Shown here in pieces: positions 1 to 7,387 of a DNA stretch of 32,280 nt; positions within the stretch are counted from its first letter, which is position 1, and the number at the start of each line of letters is the position of its first letter. The notes beneath the pieces were generated by a model. The model did no database searches and had not been told where the DNA came from. It saw nothing but the letters and a program-made list of their open reading frames with translations. Source of the stretch: Gammaproteobacteria bacterium (GTDB lineage: Bacteria; Pseudomonadota; Gammaproteobacteria; Woeseiales; Woeseiaceae); NCBI GenBank assembly GCA_002685275.1, contig NYWX01000004.1, positions 1 to 32,280 of the forward strand, in the 5' to 3' direction. The position numbers were made by a program, and so were the translations under genes.

Positions 1-727
1 CTAACTCACCCAACTCTTTAAACGTATTGCCCAGGTTATTATAAGCTTCAGGATAATTAGGCTTCAACGATATTGCTTTTTTAAAGCTTGTTTGAGCATC
101 TTCGGTTTGATCTAAATCTTTAAGGGTATTACCTAAATTATTATGAGCTTCGGCATAATTACCATTCAAAGTTATCGCTTTTTCATAACTTTCTTTAGCT
201 TTATTTAATTTTCTAAGATTTCGGAAAACGTTGCCAAGATTATTATGGGCTTCGGCAAAATTTGGATTCAAATCGATTGCTCTTTTAAAACTTATTTGAG
301 AATCCTTATACCTGCCCAAATTTATGAAAGTATTACCCAAATTATTATGGGCCTGGAAAAAATCAGGCTTTAAAAAGATTGCTTTTAAGAAACTTTTTTT
401 AGCTTCTTCATATTTACCTAATTCTTTTAATGTGATACCAAAATTATTGTGGACTTCGAAATCTTGCGGAGATAATTCGATAGCTATTTTATTAGCATTC
501 AAAGCTTCTGAAAATTTACCTGTTTGCCCCAATAATAATCCAAGGGCTTTCCAGCCAAATGGAAATTTTGGAAATTGGCGAGTTATAGATAGCGCTAATT
601 CTATTGCTTCAATAAATTGCCCATTTTGATAACATTCCAATAATCTTTTTAGTTGAGCCTGAGATGGTGTTTTTATATTAGTTATTTTATGCTCCCACTC
701 AAATAATTTATCGGCTAAAGAGTCTGA
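1..727 (-). CDS. Tetratricopeptide repeat protein, partial, start unclear
   Basis: The minus strand is open from 727 to the window edge and encodes tandem 34-residue TPR units, several with the signature AHNNLGNTF. About five full units and the start of a sixth are visible, preceded by a segment reading FEWEHKI and SQAQLKRLLECYQNGQ that I recognise as the usual N-terminal part of a TPR family common in marine gammaproteobacteria. TPRs build protein-interaction superhelices; the rest of the protein lies outside the window, so its function cannot be judged. There is no ATG or GTG in frame. A stop lies at 728-730 and the first possible start is TTG at 638-640, which would delete the conserved N-terminal segment. 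A different frame opens at TTG 748-750, overlapping the stop of the upstream hydrolase gene, and ends at a stop just before the conserved segment, so a one-base frameshift may have broken the gene. Confidence is high for TPR and low for an intact gene. Confidence 0.75.
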
Positions 728-746
728 TTATATTTGCTCTTAATAA

Positions 747-1775
747 TCAATGTGTCGCTTTTTTATTCAAGTTGTTTCTACACTCTTTACCGCTTAACAT
801 TTTTTTAAATAATTCTAGCTGAGTTTTAGACAAACTACGACCTGTCCACCAAAGTGCATGCTCATCTTTTTCTCGATTATTATCTATAAGTATTCCCCAC
901 AATGGTTCAATTTGATTTGGAATCATTGAATAACGAATGTCAGTAACAATCTTTCTCTCATGGTCAAATCCTAAGTAATCTTGTGAAAACCAACGAAATC
1001 TTTCAATATCTTTACTTTGCTGACTTTCTTTATCAAGATCAGGTAAATGCAATTCATAATTAAACGCTCTGATATTGTCTCCAAAGCACCATGATGATGA
1101 TTGAAATGTTCGAATTGCGTCGACATAAAAATATTCTTCGTGTTGATAAATGGACTTCCATAAGATTAGATTTCCAAATGATGGTTTAAGAGTCAATCGC
1201 TCCACATCATGCCCTCTTGAATAAGCAAGTTGTTTTGCAGAAGACAGGGCTCTTTCATACTGAATTAAGCCTAGCGTTAAATAAAAGATAGTCCAGCCGA
1301 TTGCAAAATAATTAAATAATTTTTTTTTGGTTTTTATTGAAATGACAACAAAGGTTAAGATAGGAATAGTAAAAAGTGGATCAATAATTGATATGTTGTT
1401 CCAAGTAACTCGCTCATTTGAAAAAGGCCAGAAAAGCTGAGTGCCATAGGATGTGCATGCATCAAGTAATCCATGTGTTGCGTATCCAAAAAAACATGCT
1501 AAATAAATTGTTTTAAAATTTATAGATTTTTTGAATAAAGGATAAGCAAGAAGCGCTACAAAAAGAGAACCAAACGGTGTGAAAAAAAGTGAATGAGTGA
1601 ATTGCCTATGGTATTCAAGAGACAAGAGTGGATCAGTTGATGATTTAATGAAAACATCTAAATCAGGTGTTAACCCTGCAACAAAACCAATAAAACCAAT
1701 TTTAAGAAGGTTATTTTTATTAGCGGTAGACAACGCAAATGCCGCGCCAACTGTTCCTTGAGAAAGTGGATCCAT
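747..1775 (-). CDS. YdjM/DUF457-type membrane-bound metal-dependent hydrolase
   Basis: This 342-residue inner-membrane protein has the hallmarks of the YdjM (DUF457) family: the N-terminal MDPLSQG, an Asp-rich TPDLD at 36-40, HRQFTHS at 56-62, and ATHGLLDACTSYG at 99-111. The conserved His and Asp residues are the presumed metal ligands. Hydrophobic segments lie near residues 24-40, 64-80, 88-100 and 130-165, and a soluble C-terminal half follows. In E. coli YdjM is an SOS-regulated gene; the substrate of the family is not established. The start ATG follows a good sigma70 promoter that contains an inverted repeat. The TPR frame lies about 20 bases downstream on the same strand and could be co-transcribed. 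Family assignment is firm; enzymatic activity is inference from the family. Confidence 0.85.
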   Translation of the reverse strand: MDPLSQGTVGAAFALSTANKNNLLKIGFIGFVAGLTPDLDVFIKSSTDPLLSLEYHRQFTHSLFFTPFGSLFVALLAYPLFKKSINFKTIYLACFFGYATHGLLDACTSYGTQLFWPFSNERVTWNNISIIDPLFTIPILTFVVISIKTKKKLFNYFAIGWTIFYLTLGLIQYERALSSAKQLAYSRGHDVERLTLKPSFGNLILWKSIYQHEEYFYVDAIRTFQSSSWCFGDNIRAFNYELHLPDLDKESQQSKDIERFRWFSQDYLGFDHERKIVTDIRYSMIPNQIEPLWGILIDNNREKDEHALWWTGRSLSKTQLELFKKMLSGKECRNNLNKKATH

Positions 1776-1796
1776 ATTGACTCACTTAAAATAATT

Positions 1797-1844
1797 ATTA
1801 TAGATTCTGACACCAAAATGAGTGAACATTTATAAAGGTGTCAG
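1797..1844 (-). promoter_or_regulatory. Promoter with operator-like dyad upstream of the YdjM-type gene
   Basis: On the minus strand a perfect -10 TATAAT (1797-1802) is separated by 18 bases from a -35 TTCACT (1821-1826). An exact 8-base inverted repeat, CTGACACC at 1807-1814 and GGTGTCAG at 1837-1844, straddles the -35 with arm starts 30 bases apart. One arm sits in the spacer and the other upstream of the -35, the geometry of a repressor operator. I do not recognise the binding protein; it is not the LexA consensus. Confidence 0.5.
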
Positions 1845-2062
1845 GGTTACTTTCTTTAGAGCTGATGAATCAATGCTTAGTCATAGATATCTGATCCTTT
1901 TATATGATCTTATGTAAACACTTTTTATCTTTTTTTTAAAGTGGTTTATGCGCAGTCTTTCTAACTTTTACAACAGTTTTTTTAAAAGTTTTATTCAAAT
2001 GAAAGTACAATCTGTCAGTGTATCTTTTTAAAGCAAATCATATTGGTGGGAACTCCAGCCCG

Positions 2063-2092
2063 TAATGAGAATCTTAATGAGAATTGTTCTCA
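2063..2092 (+). promoter_or_regulatory. Fur-like box upstream of the ferritin-like gene
   Basis: The 15-base dyad TGAGAATTGTTCTCA at 2078-2092 matches the Fur 7-1-7 consensus (TGATAATnATTATCA) at 11 of the 14 specified positions and has perfect 6-base arms. The element TAATGAGAAT is present twice, at 2063-2072 and 2075-2084, 12 bases apart, resembling an array of overlapping half sites. Candidate -10 elements (TATAAA) lie just downstream at 2101 and 2116, so a bound regulator would cover the promoter. The iron-storage-type product makes iron control sensible. Confidence 0.5.
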
Positions 2093-2191
2093 AAAAACAA
2101 TATAAATCAATAACCTATAAAATTATGAGAGTTAACGTTTCCTTGATATTATTTATTTAGTTTTACTCAAATTGTCTTTTTTGGAGAAATA

Positions 2192-2626
2192 ATGTCTCAA
2201 CTTAATTTAAATGAAGTTTGTTCAGCCTTGAATGAAATAATGGAATATGAATTAGCGGGTGTTGTCAGGTATACACATTCAGCACTAATGGTTGTTGGCC
2301 CACATAGAATTCCAATAGTAAGTTTCATGCAAGAGCAAGCCACCGAATCTCTTGAACACGCTCAACAAGCAGGCGAAATGCTTACTGGCTTGGATGGTCA
2401 TCCTAGCCAAAAAATAGCTAATATTGTTGAAACAAATAATCACTCAATAACGGATATTTTGAAAGAGAGCTTAGAGCACGAGCTACATGCATTAAGTTTA
2501 TATAAGAAACTTCTTACCATGGTTGAAGGAGTGTCAATTTATTTAGAAGAATACACAAGAGATCTAATCGGTCAGGAAGAGCAACATCAAATCGAAATTA
2601 GAAAAATGCTAAAAGATTACAGTTAA
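2192..2626 (+). CDS. Ferritin-like / bacterioferritin-type protein
   Basis: This 144-residue all-helical protein resembles the ferritin-like di-iron fold. Acidic and His residues recur with four-helix-bundle spacing: E20 in the first helix, E52/E55/H56 in the second, E95/H96/E97 in the third, and the ExxH motif E129-H132 in the fourth. Such proteins oxidise and store Fe(II) in the cytoplasm, or act as small rubrerythrin-like oxidases. It is shorter than classical bacterioferritin (about 155-160 residues), and I see no Met at the usual haem-ligand position, so haem binding is doubtful. A clear ribosome site (GGAG, 5 bases before ATG) fixes the start. The gene is alone on this strand, behind a Fur-like box and before an AT-rich hairpin with a T-run. 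Confidence 0.75.
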   Translation: MSQLNLNEVCSALNEIMEYELAGVVRYTHSALMVVGPHRIPIVSFMQEQATESLEHAQQAGEMLTGLDGHPSQKIANIVETNNHSITDILKESLEHELHALSLYKKLLTMVEGVSIYLEEYTRDLIGQEEQHQIEIRKMLKDYS

Positions 2627-2640
2627 GCTTTTAAAGTATC

Positions 2641-2666
2641 AAAATAATTACTTACTTGGTTATTTT
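2641..2666 (+). terminator. Weak AT-only hairpin with T-run after the ferritin-like gene
   Basis: AAAATAA (2641-2647) pairs with TTATTTT (2660-2666), followed by two more Ts. It starts 14 bases after the ferritin-like stop codon and could serve both convergent transcripts. The stem lacks G/C, so the call is weak. Confidence 0.3.
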
Positions 2667-2675
2667 TTATAGAAT

Positions 2676-2990
2676 TTAGCCAATGTAAGAGCAGCAGTAA
2701 TCTGTTAATTCAAAAATCTCTAATTTAAACTTTGAATTTGCTGGAACCTCAAATGAGGCATTACCCTTGAATTCTTGCCATTGTGATTGCCCTGGTAATA
2801 GGGCTTTCAATTTGCCGGATAATATTTCCATTATTTCTTTTTTTTCTGTACCGAATTCATAGGTTCCTGGCATCATTACACCCAATGTTTGTTTTGATCC
2901 ATCTTCAAGAAAAATATTTCGACTCGTTACTTTACCTTCAAAATAAACATTAACTTTTTTCTCTACAGATACATTTTTAATCATTTCCAT
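2676..2990 (-). CDS. ppnP: Pyrimidine/purine nucleoside phosphorylase PpnP (DUF1255)
   Basis: This small cupin-fold protein resembles E. coli PpnP (YaiE, UPF0345) along its whole length. Landmarks include YFEGKVTSRNI, LGVMMPGTYEFGT, MEILSGKLKALLPG, SQWQEF, FEVPANSKFKLEI and a C-terminal TDYCCSYIG. PpnP phosphorolyses several nucleosides to the base and ribose 1-phosphate in the cytosol. I place the start at the ATG at 2988-2990 because a GAGG site sits just upstream with 6-base spacing; an upstream ATG at 3000-3002 lacks one. The start lies inside the 3' end of the M20 deacylase gene (14-base overlap), so the two are translationally coupled. Confidence 0.88.
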   Translation of the reverse strand: MEMIKNVSVEKKVNVYFEGKVTSRNIFLEDGSKQTLGVMMPGTYEFGTEKKEIMEILSGKLKALLPGQSQWQEFKGNASFEVPANSKFKLEIFELTDYCCSYIG

Positions 2991-4311
2991 TTTTTTCCTC
3001 ATTGCACCAATTATAGGTTGTTAAAGCCAAAGCTTTTGTGCATTCGAGTAATGATTCTATATCCATCGCCTCATTAGGCTGATGCGCTTGAGTCGGATCA
3101 CCCGGTCCAAAATTGACTGTTGGAGTCTTACCTAAAGTTGACGGGATGCCTATATCGCTATGTGCCCCAAACCCTACCGGTTGATTATTGATACCACTTA
3201 ATTTAAGTGAATTTTGAAAAGATTGAACGAATGGGTTATCAGATGGAATCTCTTCACAATCAGCATCTAAAAACCAATCGATGTAAGCTGGGTTTTCACA
3301 TAAATAAGGGTCGCCCATACAAATATTTGAAAGTAATTTATCCACTTCTTTTTTTACATGCCCACCTTTTCCAAACTCGTCCCTTTCATCAGGAAGATAC
3401 TGAACATCAATAGTAATTTCAGCATATCCAGCTGTTGAAGCGGGATGCTCACCCGAACTCATCATGGTTGGTATTATCTGATTAGGCAAATCCATTAATG
3501 GATGATTCTTTTTTGGATCGTACTTCCAGCGTTCATTGATTTTATCAATTCCATCCAAAATGTATCTGCAAAGTGAGATAGCATCGACGGGACCTCCTTT
3601 ATCCCAAGAATTTGGCAAAAGTTCTGCGTGGCCACCAATGCCTTTAATCTTTATTTTACCCCACAATACACCGTGGCAGATTGGAGACAACCTATTGTTA
3701 GTTGGCTCCGTCATTATACCTGCATCAGCACTGAATCCACGGTCAACCATGGCCAGTGAGCCCATTCCACCGATTTCCTCATCTACGACCGTGGTGAAAA
3801 CAATATCTCCTTTGGGAGTAAGATCATTCTTCACAAGGCATTCTATTGCACACAACATAGCGCAAACACCGCCTTTCATATCCACCGAACCTCGACCTTG
3901 AATTAACCCATTTTCAATTTTTGGCTCAAACGGATCACTATTCCAATGACTGCGCTCTCCGATTGGGACAACATCAATATGCCCTGTAAGCATGAGTGAG
4001 CGCCCTTTTCCTGTACCTTTTAAGGTACCGCCTAAATTTGGTCTACCATCGAAGGTTCTACCAGGATTAGCACCAGGTCTATTGCGATACTTTTCTAATA
4101 ATTGTGGGCCGTCAGGCTCCCATAAGTCTGTTGCCATACCTAGCGACTCTAAACGTGCTTTGAGAAATTCCTGACAATCTTTTTCCCCGGGACCAGCTTC
4201 TTTGGGGTTTATTTTAGTGATAGATTGAAACTCAATCATATCGCATAGTGTTTTTATAATATGATCAGAATTGTCATCTACCCAGTTAGAAATTGTCTGT
4301 TCGATTGTCAT
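2977..4311 (-). CDS. M20 family metallopeptidase / ArgE-DapE-type deacylase
   Basis: This 444-residue cytosolic enzyme belongs to the M20 zinc hydrolases, which remove acyl groups from amino acids or cleave small peptides. The metal-site motifs are in order: TGHIDVVP with H111, GSVDMKGG with D144, the catalytic pair E178-E179 in VDEEIGG, TEPTN with E202, and H410 in QAHQPNE. A dimerisation (lid) domain spans roughly residues 210-330, including GIGGHAE. Substrate cannot be read from sequence; acetylornithine, succinyl-diaminopimelate and N-carbamoyl or N-formyl amino acids are all possible. The ATG at 4309-4311 follows AAGGA by 10 bases; an in-frame TTG at 4330-4332 lies upstream of that ribosome site and is unlikely. 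It overlaps ppnP. Confidence 0.85.
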   Translation of the reverse strand: MTIEQTISNWVDDNSDHIIKTLCDMIEFQSITKINPKEAGPGEKDCQEFLKARLESLGMATDLWEPDGPQLLEKYRNRPGANPGRTFDGRPNLGGTLKGTGKGRSLMLTGHIDVVPIGERSHWNSDPFEPKIENGLIQGRGSVDMKGGVCAMLCAIECLVKNDLTPKGDIVFTTVVDEEIGGMGSLAMVDRGFSADAGIMTEPTNNRLSPICHGVLWGKIKIKGIGGHAELLPNSWDKGGPVDAISLCRYILDGIDKINERWKYDPKKNHPLMDLPNQIIPTMMSSGEHPASTAGYAEITIDVQYLPDERDEFGKGGHVKKEVDKLLSNICMGDPYLCENPAYIDWFLDADCEEIPSDNPFVQSFQNSLKLSGINNQPVGFGAHSDIGIPSTLGKTPTVNFGPGDPTQAHQPNEAMDIESLLECTKALALTTYNWCNEEKNGND

Positions 4312-4479
4312 TGCGGTGCTTTCCTTATTCAATAATTTCTATATCAAACTTTTAACTTGTTGCTATAGTTAATGATTCGCTAATACTTCATCATATTTGA
4401 GCGACAGAAGAACCACAATATTTCCCTGATAAAAACCAGCTTTCACTAAAAATTAACTTCAAAAAATTCTTAACATTAT

Positions 4480-4527
4480 TTATATAACACCCGCAAGCTG
4501 GATAAAAATAGGTGTTTTTTTAGAATT
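4480..4527. repeat. Structured repeat, copy A (downstream of ompW-like gene)
   Basis: The 14-mer CACCCGCAAGCTGG at 4488-4501 recurs exactly at 5401-5414 in the same orientation. Here it is framed by ACACC (4487-4491) pairing with GGTGT (4511-4515), followed by seven Ts. An outer AATTCT (4465-4470) / AGAATT (4522-4527) pair encloses it. Read on the minus strand, a TATAAAT-like block follows the conserved core in both copies. It lies about 40 bases after the ompW-like stop and about 170 bases before the M20 gene start. Confidence 0.5.
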
Positions 4528-4556
4528 TAATTACAAAAAATCAATAATTTACAGAA

Positions 4557-5210
4557 TTAAAATTCAAAACTTAGCCCTACACCCAAAGTAACAGGATCAA
4601 TAGGCACGTTAAACTCTAAACTAGAAGGTAAATCATTAACCAGCGAAGAATTTGCAATATTTGTAACATTAGCTGTGCTTTCAAGGTTAAATTTTCGTAA
4701 GTCTAGGTTGAGAATAAAATTTTCATTTAATCTCCAATCAAAACCTAATTGGTAGACCAGACCTGTTGAAGATCCGATATCAAGAGAAGCGCCTTGAAGT
4801 GGTCCTTTAGTTTTCTCTTTAAAGAAAAAGGTATAATTATAACCTAGCCCAAAATAAGGTCTGAAGTTAGAAGTTGGATTTAAATAATATTGTAAAGTAA
4901 CTGTTGGGGGTAAATGTTGTGTCGAACCAATTTTAAGGCCTGTTCCTAGAGCTTTATCATAAATATCATGCTCAAAAGGCAATCCAGCTAATATTTCAAC
5001 TCCAATGTTATTTGTAAGTAAATAAGAAAATGCTGCTGTAAAATTTGATCCATCATTAACTGTAACGGTGTCCCCATTATCCGAAATTGGATTTATATTT
5101 GTATAGCCTGCTCTAATTATCCAATCTCCCTTCTCTACTGCACTAACCTGTGATGCAAAAAAAGCGGTGATGATTAATAAAACAAAACTAATTTTTTTTG
5201 ATTTTTTCAT
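4557..5210 (-). CDS. OmpW family outer-membrane beta-barrel protein
   Basis: This 217-residue exported protein has a signal peptide (KKSKK, a hydrophobic core, then VSA, cleavage near residue 24) and a barrel pattern of alternating residues ending in an aromatic (SFEF). OmpW traits include WIIRAGYTNINP after the signal, LTNNIGVEILAGLPFEHDI, a strand with LPPTVTLQYYLNP, RPYFGLGYNYTFFF and DWRLNENFILNLDLR. OmpW proteins form an 8-strand barrel with a hydrophobic channel for small molecules. A good ribosome site (AAAGGAG) precedes ATG. The leader is unusually structured (5235-5321), and copies of a structured repeat sit on both sides of the gene. Family assignment is firm; the transported solute is unknown. 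Confidence 0.88.
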   Translation of the reverse strand: MKKSKKISFVLLIITAFFASQVSAVEKGDWIIRAGYTNINPISDNGDTVTVNDGSNFTAAFSYLLTNNIGVEILAGLPFEHDIYDKALGTGLKIGSTQHLPPTVTLQYYLNPTSNFRPYFGLGYNYTFFFKEKTKGPLQGASLDIGSSTGLVYQLGFDWRLNENFILNLDLRKFNLESTANVTNIANSSLVNDLPSSLEFNVPIDPVTLGVGLSFEF

Positions 5211-5234
5211 ATCTATCTCCTTTTATGGCCAAGG

Positions 5235-5321
5235 AGAGAAACTCAAAGAAGGACTACCTTTTTGCAAAAAGCCACATTCTAAACCACCTTATAAGGTAAC
5301 AGGTTGGTGAGAGTTTCCTCT
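5235..5321 (-). promoter_or_regulatory. Structured leader of the OmpW-type gene
   Basis: An outer stem pairs 5235-5244 with 5311-5321, ten base pairs with one bulged base, including GAAACTC/GAGTTTC. It encloses two perfect palindromes, CTTTTTGCAAAAAG at 5258-5271 and ACCTTATAAGGT at 5286-5297. Together they could fold as a three-way junction, ending about 25 bases upstream of the start codon and close to the ribosome site. I do not recognise a known riboswitch. Porin leaders are often small-RNA targets, so post-transcriptional control is a plausible inference. Confidence 0.4.
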
Positions 5322-5392
5322 ACTCTTGATGTATTAAATTAAAATCCGCTTTTGCTAAAGAGATATCTTTATAGAAGCCTATTTAGCTGAAT

Positions 5393-5426
5393 TTATAAAG
5401 CACCCGCAAGCTGGTCAAATCGGTGC
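5393..5426. repeat. Structured repeat, copy B (upstream of ompW-like gene)
   Basis: The core CACCCGCAAGCTGG at 5401-5414 is identical to copy A. The closing stem here is GCACC (5400-5404) with GGTGC (5422-5426); copy A has ACACC with GGTGT, so the first pair changed from A-T to G-C while pairing was kept. Read on the minus strand, TTGACC and TATAAA lie 15 bases apart across the core and could act as a promoter about 185 bases upstream of the ompW-like gene. Confidence 0.5.
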
Positions 5427-5606
5427 AATGCAGATAGTAAACAAAGTAAATATAAAATCAACTAATTTTTGTAAAATTATTCAAATAATAAATTAGTTTT
5501 CTTTTATAAATAATCTATAATTCAATTACAGAGTTTCACGATAATTATTTACTCGCTTCTAACAGTTGCTGGGGTTTTAAAAGAATGTTATGAATAACCA
5601 CAGCTA

Positions 5607-6413
5607 TTACAGTGGATCTCCACCTAAAACTGCTGGCGTCTCACAATAAGTCGTCAAAATATATCGTTGATGCTCTACTATTTGACTGGTCATCGCTTCA
5701 GAGATTACTGGAACCTTTGAGTTAGTCGCAAAAAGGTTCAGCAAATTCTGATTTTGCTCAGTTAACGGCATGATTTCAGTGGGCGTGACTGTGATACACA
5801 TACTCAACGTCGCCCAATAAACATCAGCAGCCGTCAACTTGTTTCCAATTAAGTATTTAGAGCCTTGGGCGGCTTGCTTTTGCAAATACCGATCAATCAA
5901 TTTAATTACATTAGCTATCTTTGAGGGAGCAACCAAACTTGCTGCTTTTGTGTAACCATATTTTCGGCTCAATGGTCCATCATTCATAACCCTCATATTC
6001 CAAACAAGACCGTCTTCGCCTAAAACGACTGCACACAACCCAAACATCTTCACGCGCTGCTCAAAATCTTCCGGGATTAACAAGGGGCTATTGCTCGCGC
6101 CAATTTTCTCAGCTAAAGCAAGTTGCTCAATCCAAACATTTCGAGGACGTTCCTCGTTGTAAAACATTGTAGGATAACTAGTTTGGCTTGTAAGCTCAAA
6201 GAGTCGCGCTTGTCGATCTACACCAGTATCTTTATCAACTCCCATTAAAGGGTGCAACGCACGAATTACGGGAATACCTTTCACAAAACAAATATTTTTT
6301 AAGGCCTCTGCATAAAGTCCCTGACAACCCGGAGTGAAGGTAATTCTTGTTCCTTTGCCAAGTGCAGCCGCCTCATCAAGTGAGATGAAGGTCGGTGTTG
6401 TTGTATTTATCAC
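5607..6413 (-). CDS. Glutathione S-transferase-like protein
   Basis: This 268-residue soluble protein has a GST-like layout: an N-terminal thioredoxin-like part (RITFTPGCQGLYAEALKNIC, KGIPVIRAL, then SYPTMFYNEERPRNVW) and a C-terminal helical domain with the GST hallmark YLIGNKLTAADVYWATLS near residues 188-205. Enzymes of this class conjugate or reduce substrates with glutathione, but no specific activity can be inferred, and the N-terminal region is divergent from classical GSTs. The start is GTG at 6411-6413 with a GAGG site seven bases upstream. It stands alone between intergenic gaps on the same strand as its neighbours. Confidence 0.7.
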   Translation of the reverse strand: MINTTTPTFISLDEAAALGKGTRITFTPGCQGLYAEALKNICFVKGIPVIRALHPLMGVDKDTGVDRQARLFELTSQTSYPTMFYNEERPRNVWIEQLALAEKIGASNSPLLIPEDFEQRVKMFGLCAVVLGEDGLVWNMRVMNDGPLSRKYGYTKAASLVAPSKIANVIKLIDRYLQKQAAQGSKYLIGNKLTAADVYWATLSMCITVTPTEIMPLTEQNQNLLNLFATNSKVPVISEAMTSQIVEHQRYILTTYCETPAVLGGDPL

Positions 6414-6489
6414 AACGTTGCCTCTATTAAATTATTAATATTCGCAAAATATAAGAAAATTTATGAGATGCAGGTCGCAAATATCGTAT

Positions 6490-7224
6490 TTAAGACTGGG
6501 TATCATTTTTACGGAAGAAAGCTAGGCTTAATCCACTCATAAAAAGAAGATGTTCATCGGGAGTATTTGCCACATTAGGGGCTACCAAAATAACTTGTTC
6601 TTTTTCAAACATACCTATTGCTCCTAACGCATTTTTTCCATCTGATATCTTGTACCCAAGAGGCTTAGGATACTCTCGTTTTTTTCCAACCGCGCGGTGT
6701 AAAGATTTACCCTGTAACTCTCTACCATCTGGCAATGAAATGATTACTTTACGATTTTCAACAGGTGGGCCCATCGAAAACTTTGGCTTTTTAAAGGGTA
6801 GCACCACCAAAACCGCTGTTTGATCTCCACTTTGCATGATGCATTGGTAGTCGATTGCGCCCTGACGTTCATAAGTCATGCCGAAAGCGTTAGTGATCTC
6901 TTTTTTTATACCTGAACAAAAAATTGTCCAAGTGCCATAAGCATCATTTTCCAATGTTATTTCTGTGGTTGTCTTCTTTTTACCAAACCCCATAAAAGAA
7001 CTGGAAGTTTTTCTGTTTTTCCATGTTCCAGCATAAGAACCAATATTTAAATCCTGAGTTTTGTAATTAAATTTCATTAGTAAAGACTTTGTTGGGTAAG
7101 TTGTCGCACCCGCAAAGTTTTCTTCAAAATCTGTATTAACTACCTTAAAAAAGGCAACAGCAGGCAAAGCGGTCATCATTAAAGTCGAAAATAAAATATT
7201 CTTTAGATGTACTCTATTCATCAT
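6490..7224 (-). CDS. Exported protein of unknown function
   Basis: This 244-residue protein begins with a signal peptide (MMNRVHLKN, then LFSTLMMTALPAVAF, likely cleaved after AVA near residue 24). The mature part is rich in beta-type segments and contains a Lys/Ser/Thr-rich stretch (KNRKTSSSFMGFGKKKTTTE, about residues 69-88). Two cysteines (C103 and C128) could form a disulfide. No catalytic motif or known domain was recognised. The ATG pair follows GGGGACTA. The location is probably periplasmic. Confidence 0.65.
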   Translation of the reverse strand: MMNRVHLKNILFSTLMMTALPAVAFFKVVNTDFEENFAGATTYPTKSLLMKFNYKTQDLNIGSYAGTWKNRKTSSSFMGFGKKKTTTEITLENDAYGTWTIFCSGIKKEITNAFGMTYERQGAIDYQCIMQSGDQTAVLVVLPFKKPKFSMGPPVENRKVIISLPDGRELQGKSLHRAVGKKREYPKPLGYKISDGKNALGAIGMFEKEQVILVAPNVANTPDEHLLFMSGLSLAFFRKNDTQS

Positions 7225-7387
7225 TAGTCCCCAAAAAAATAAAAGCTATAGGCATATACTCAGGGACATTGAAGATTAAATACCTGAGATTAATATCTCT
7301 TAAAATTGACGTTTAATTAACCTATCTTGTAATTCCTTTCCCTTACGTTTTTGAGTATATGTTGTGATTAAACTAATAACAAAATAA

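Larger units (their letters stand above)
1776..2191. other. Divergent intergenic region, 416 bases
   Basis: This region separates the minus-strand YdjM-type gene from the plus-strand ferritin-like gene. It holds the promoter and dyad at 1797-1844 and the Fur-like box at 2063-2092. AT-rich inverted repeats also occur at 1919-1943 (CACTTT/AAAGTG) and 1962-1990 (AACTTTT/AAAAGTT). No convincing coding frame was seen. Confidence 0.6.
5211..5606. other. Intergenic region between GST-like and OmpW-type genes, 396 bases
   Basis: This region holds the structured ompW leader (5235-5321), structured repeat copy B (5393-5426) and an AT-rich stretch at about 5440-5550. No coding frame was recognised. Confidence 0.6.

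Noticed and set aside
693..702. Third copy of the guaA attachment core (tcccactcaa)
   Set aside because: Only ten bases match and they lie inside the TPR coding frame, where they encode LFEWE, a conserved segment of that protein. Chance similarity.
1919..1990. AT-rich hairpins as terminators
   Set aside because: They lie upstream of both flanking genes, so there is no transcript for them to end; the T-runs reflect general base composition.
3536..3901. Plus-strand open frame of 121 codons opposite the M20 deacylase gene
   Set aside because: The minus-strand protein has all M20 metal motifs across this stretch; the plus-strand product is a Pro/Ser-rich shadow without known motifs.
4487..4515. 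Possible small self-cleaving ribozyme (the CAAGC..GGATAAAAATAG stretch resembles the 3' half of twister)
   Set aside because: The upstream half of the twister core and its pseudoknot partners are absent, and the second copy loses the A-rich similarity. The shared part is only a 14-base core plus a closing stem.
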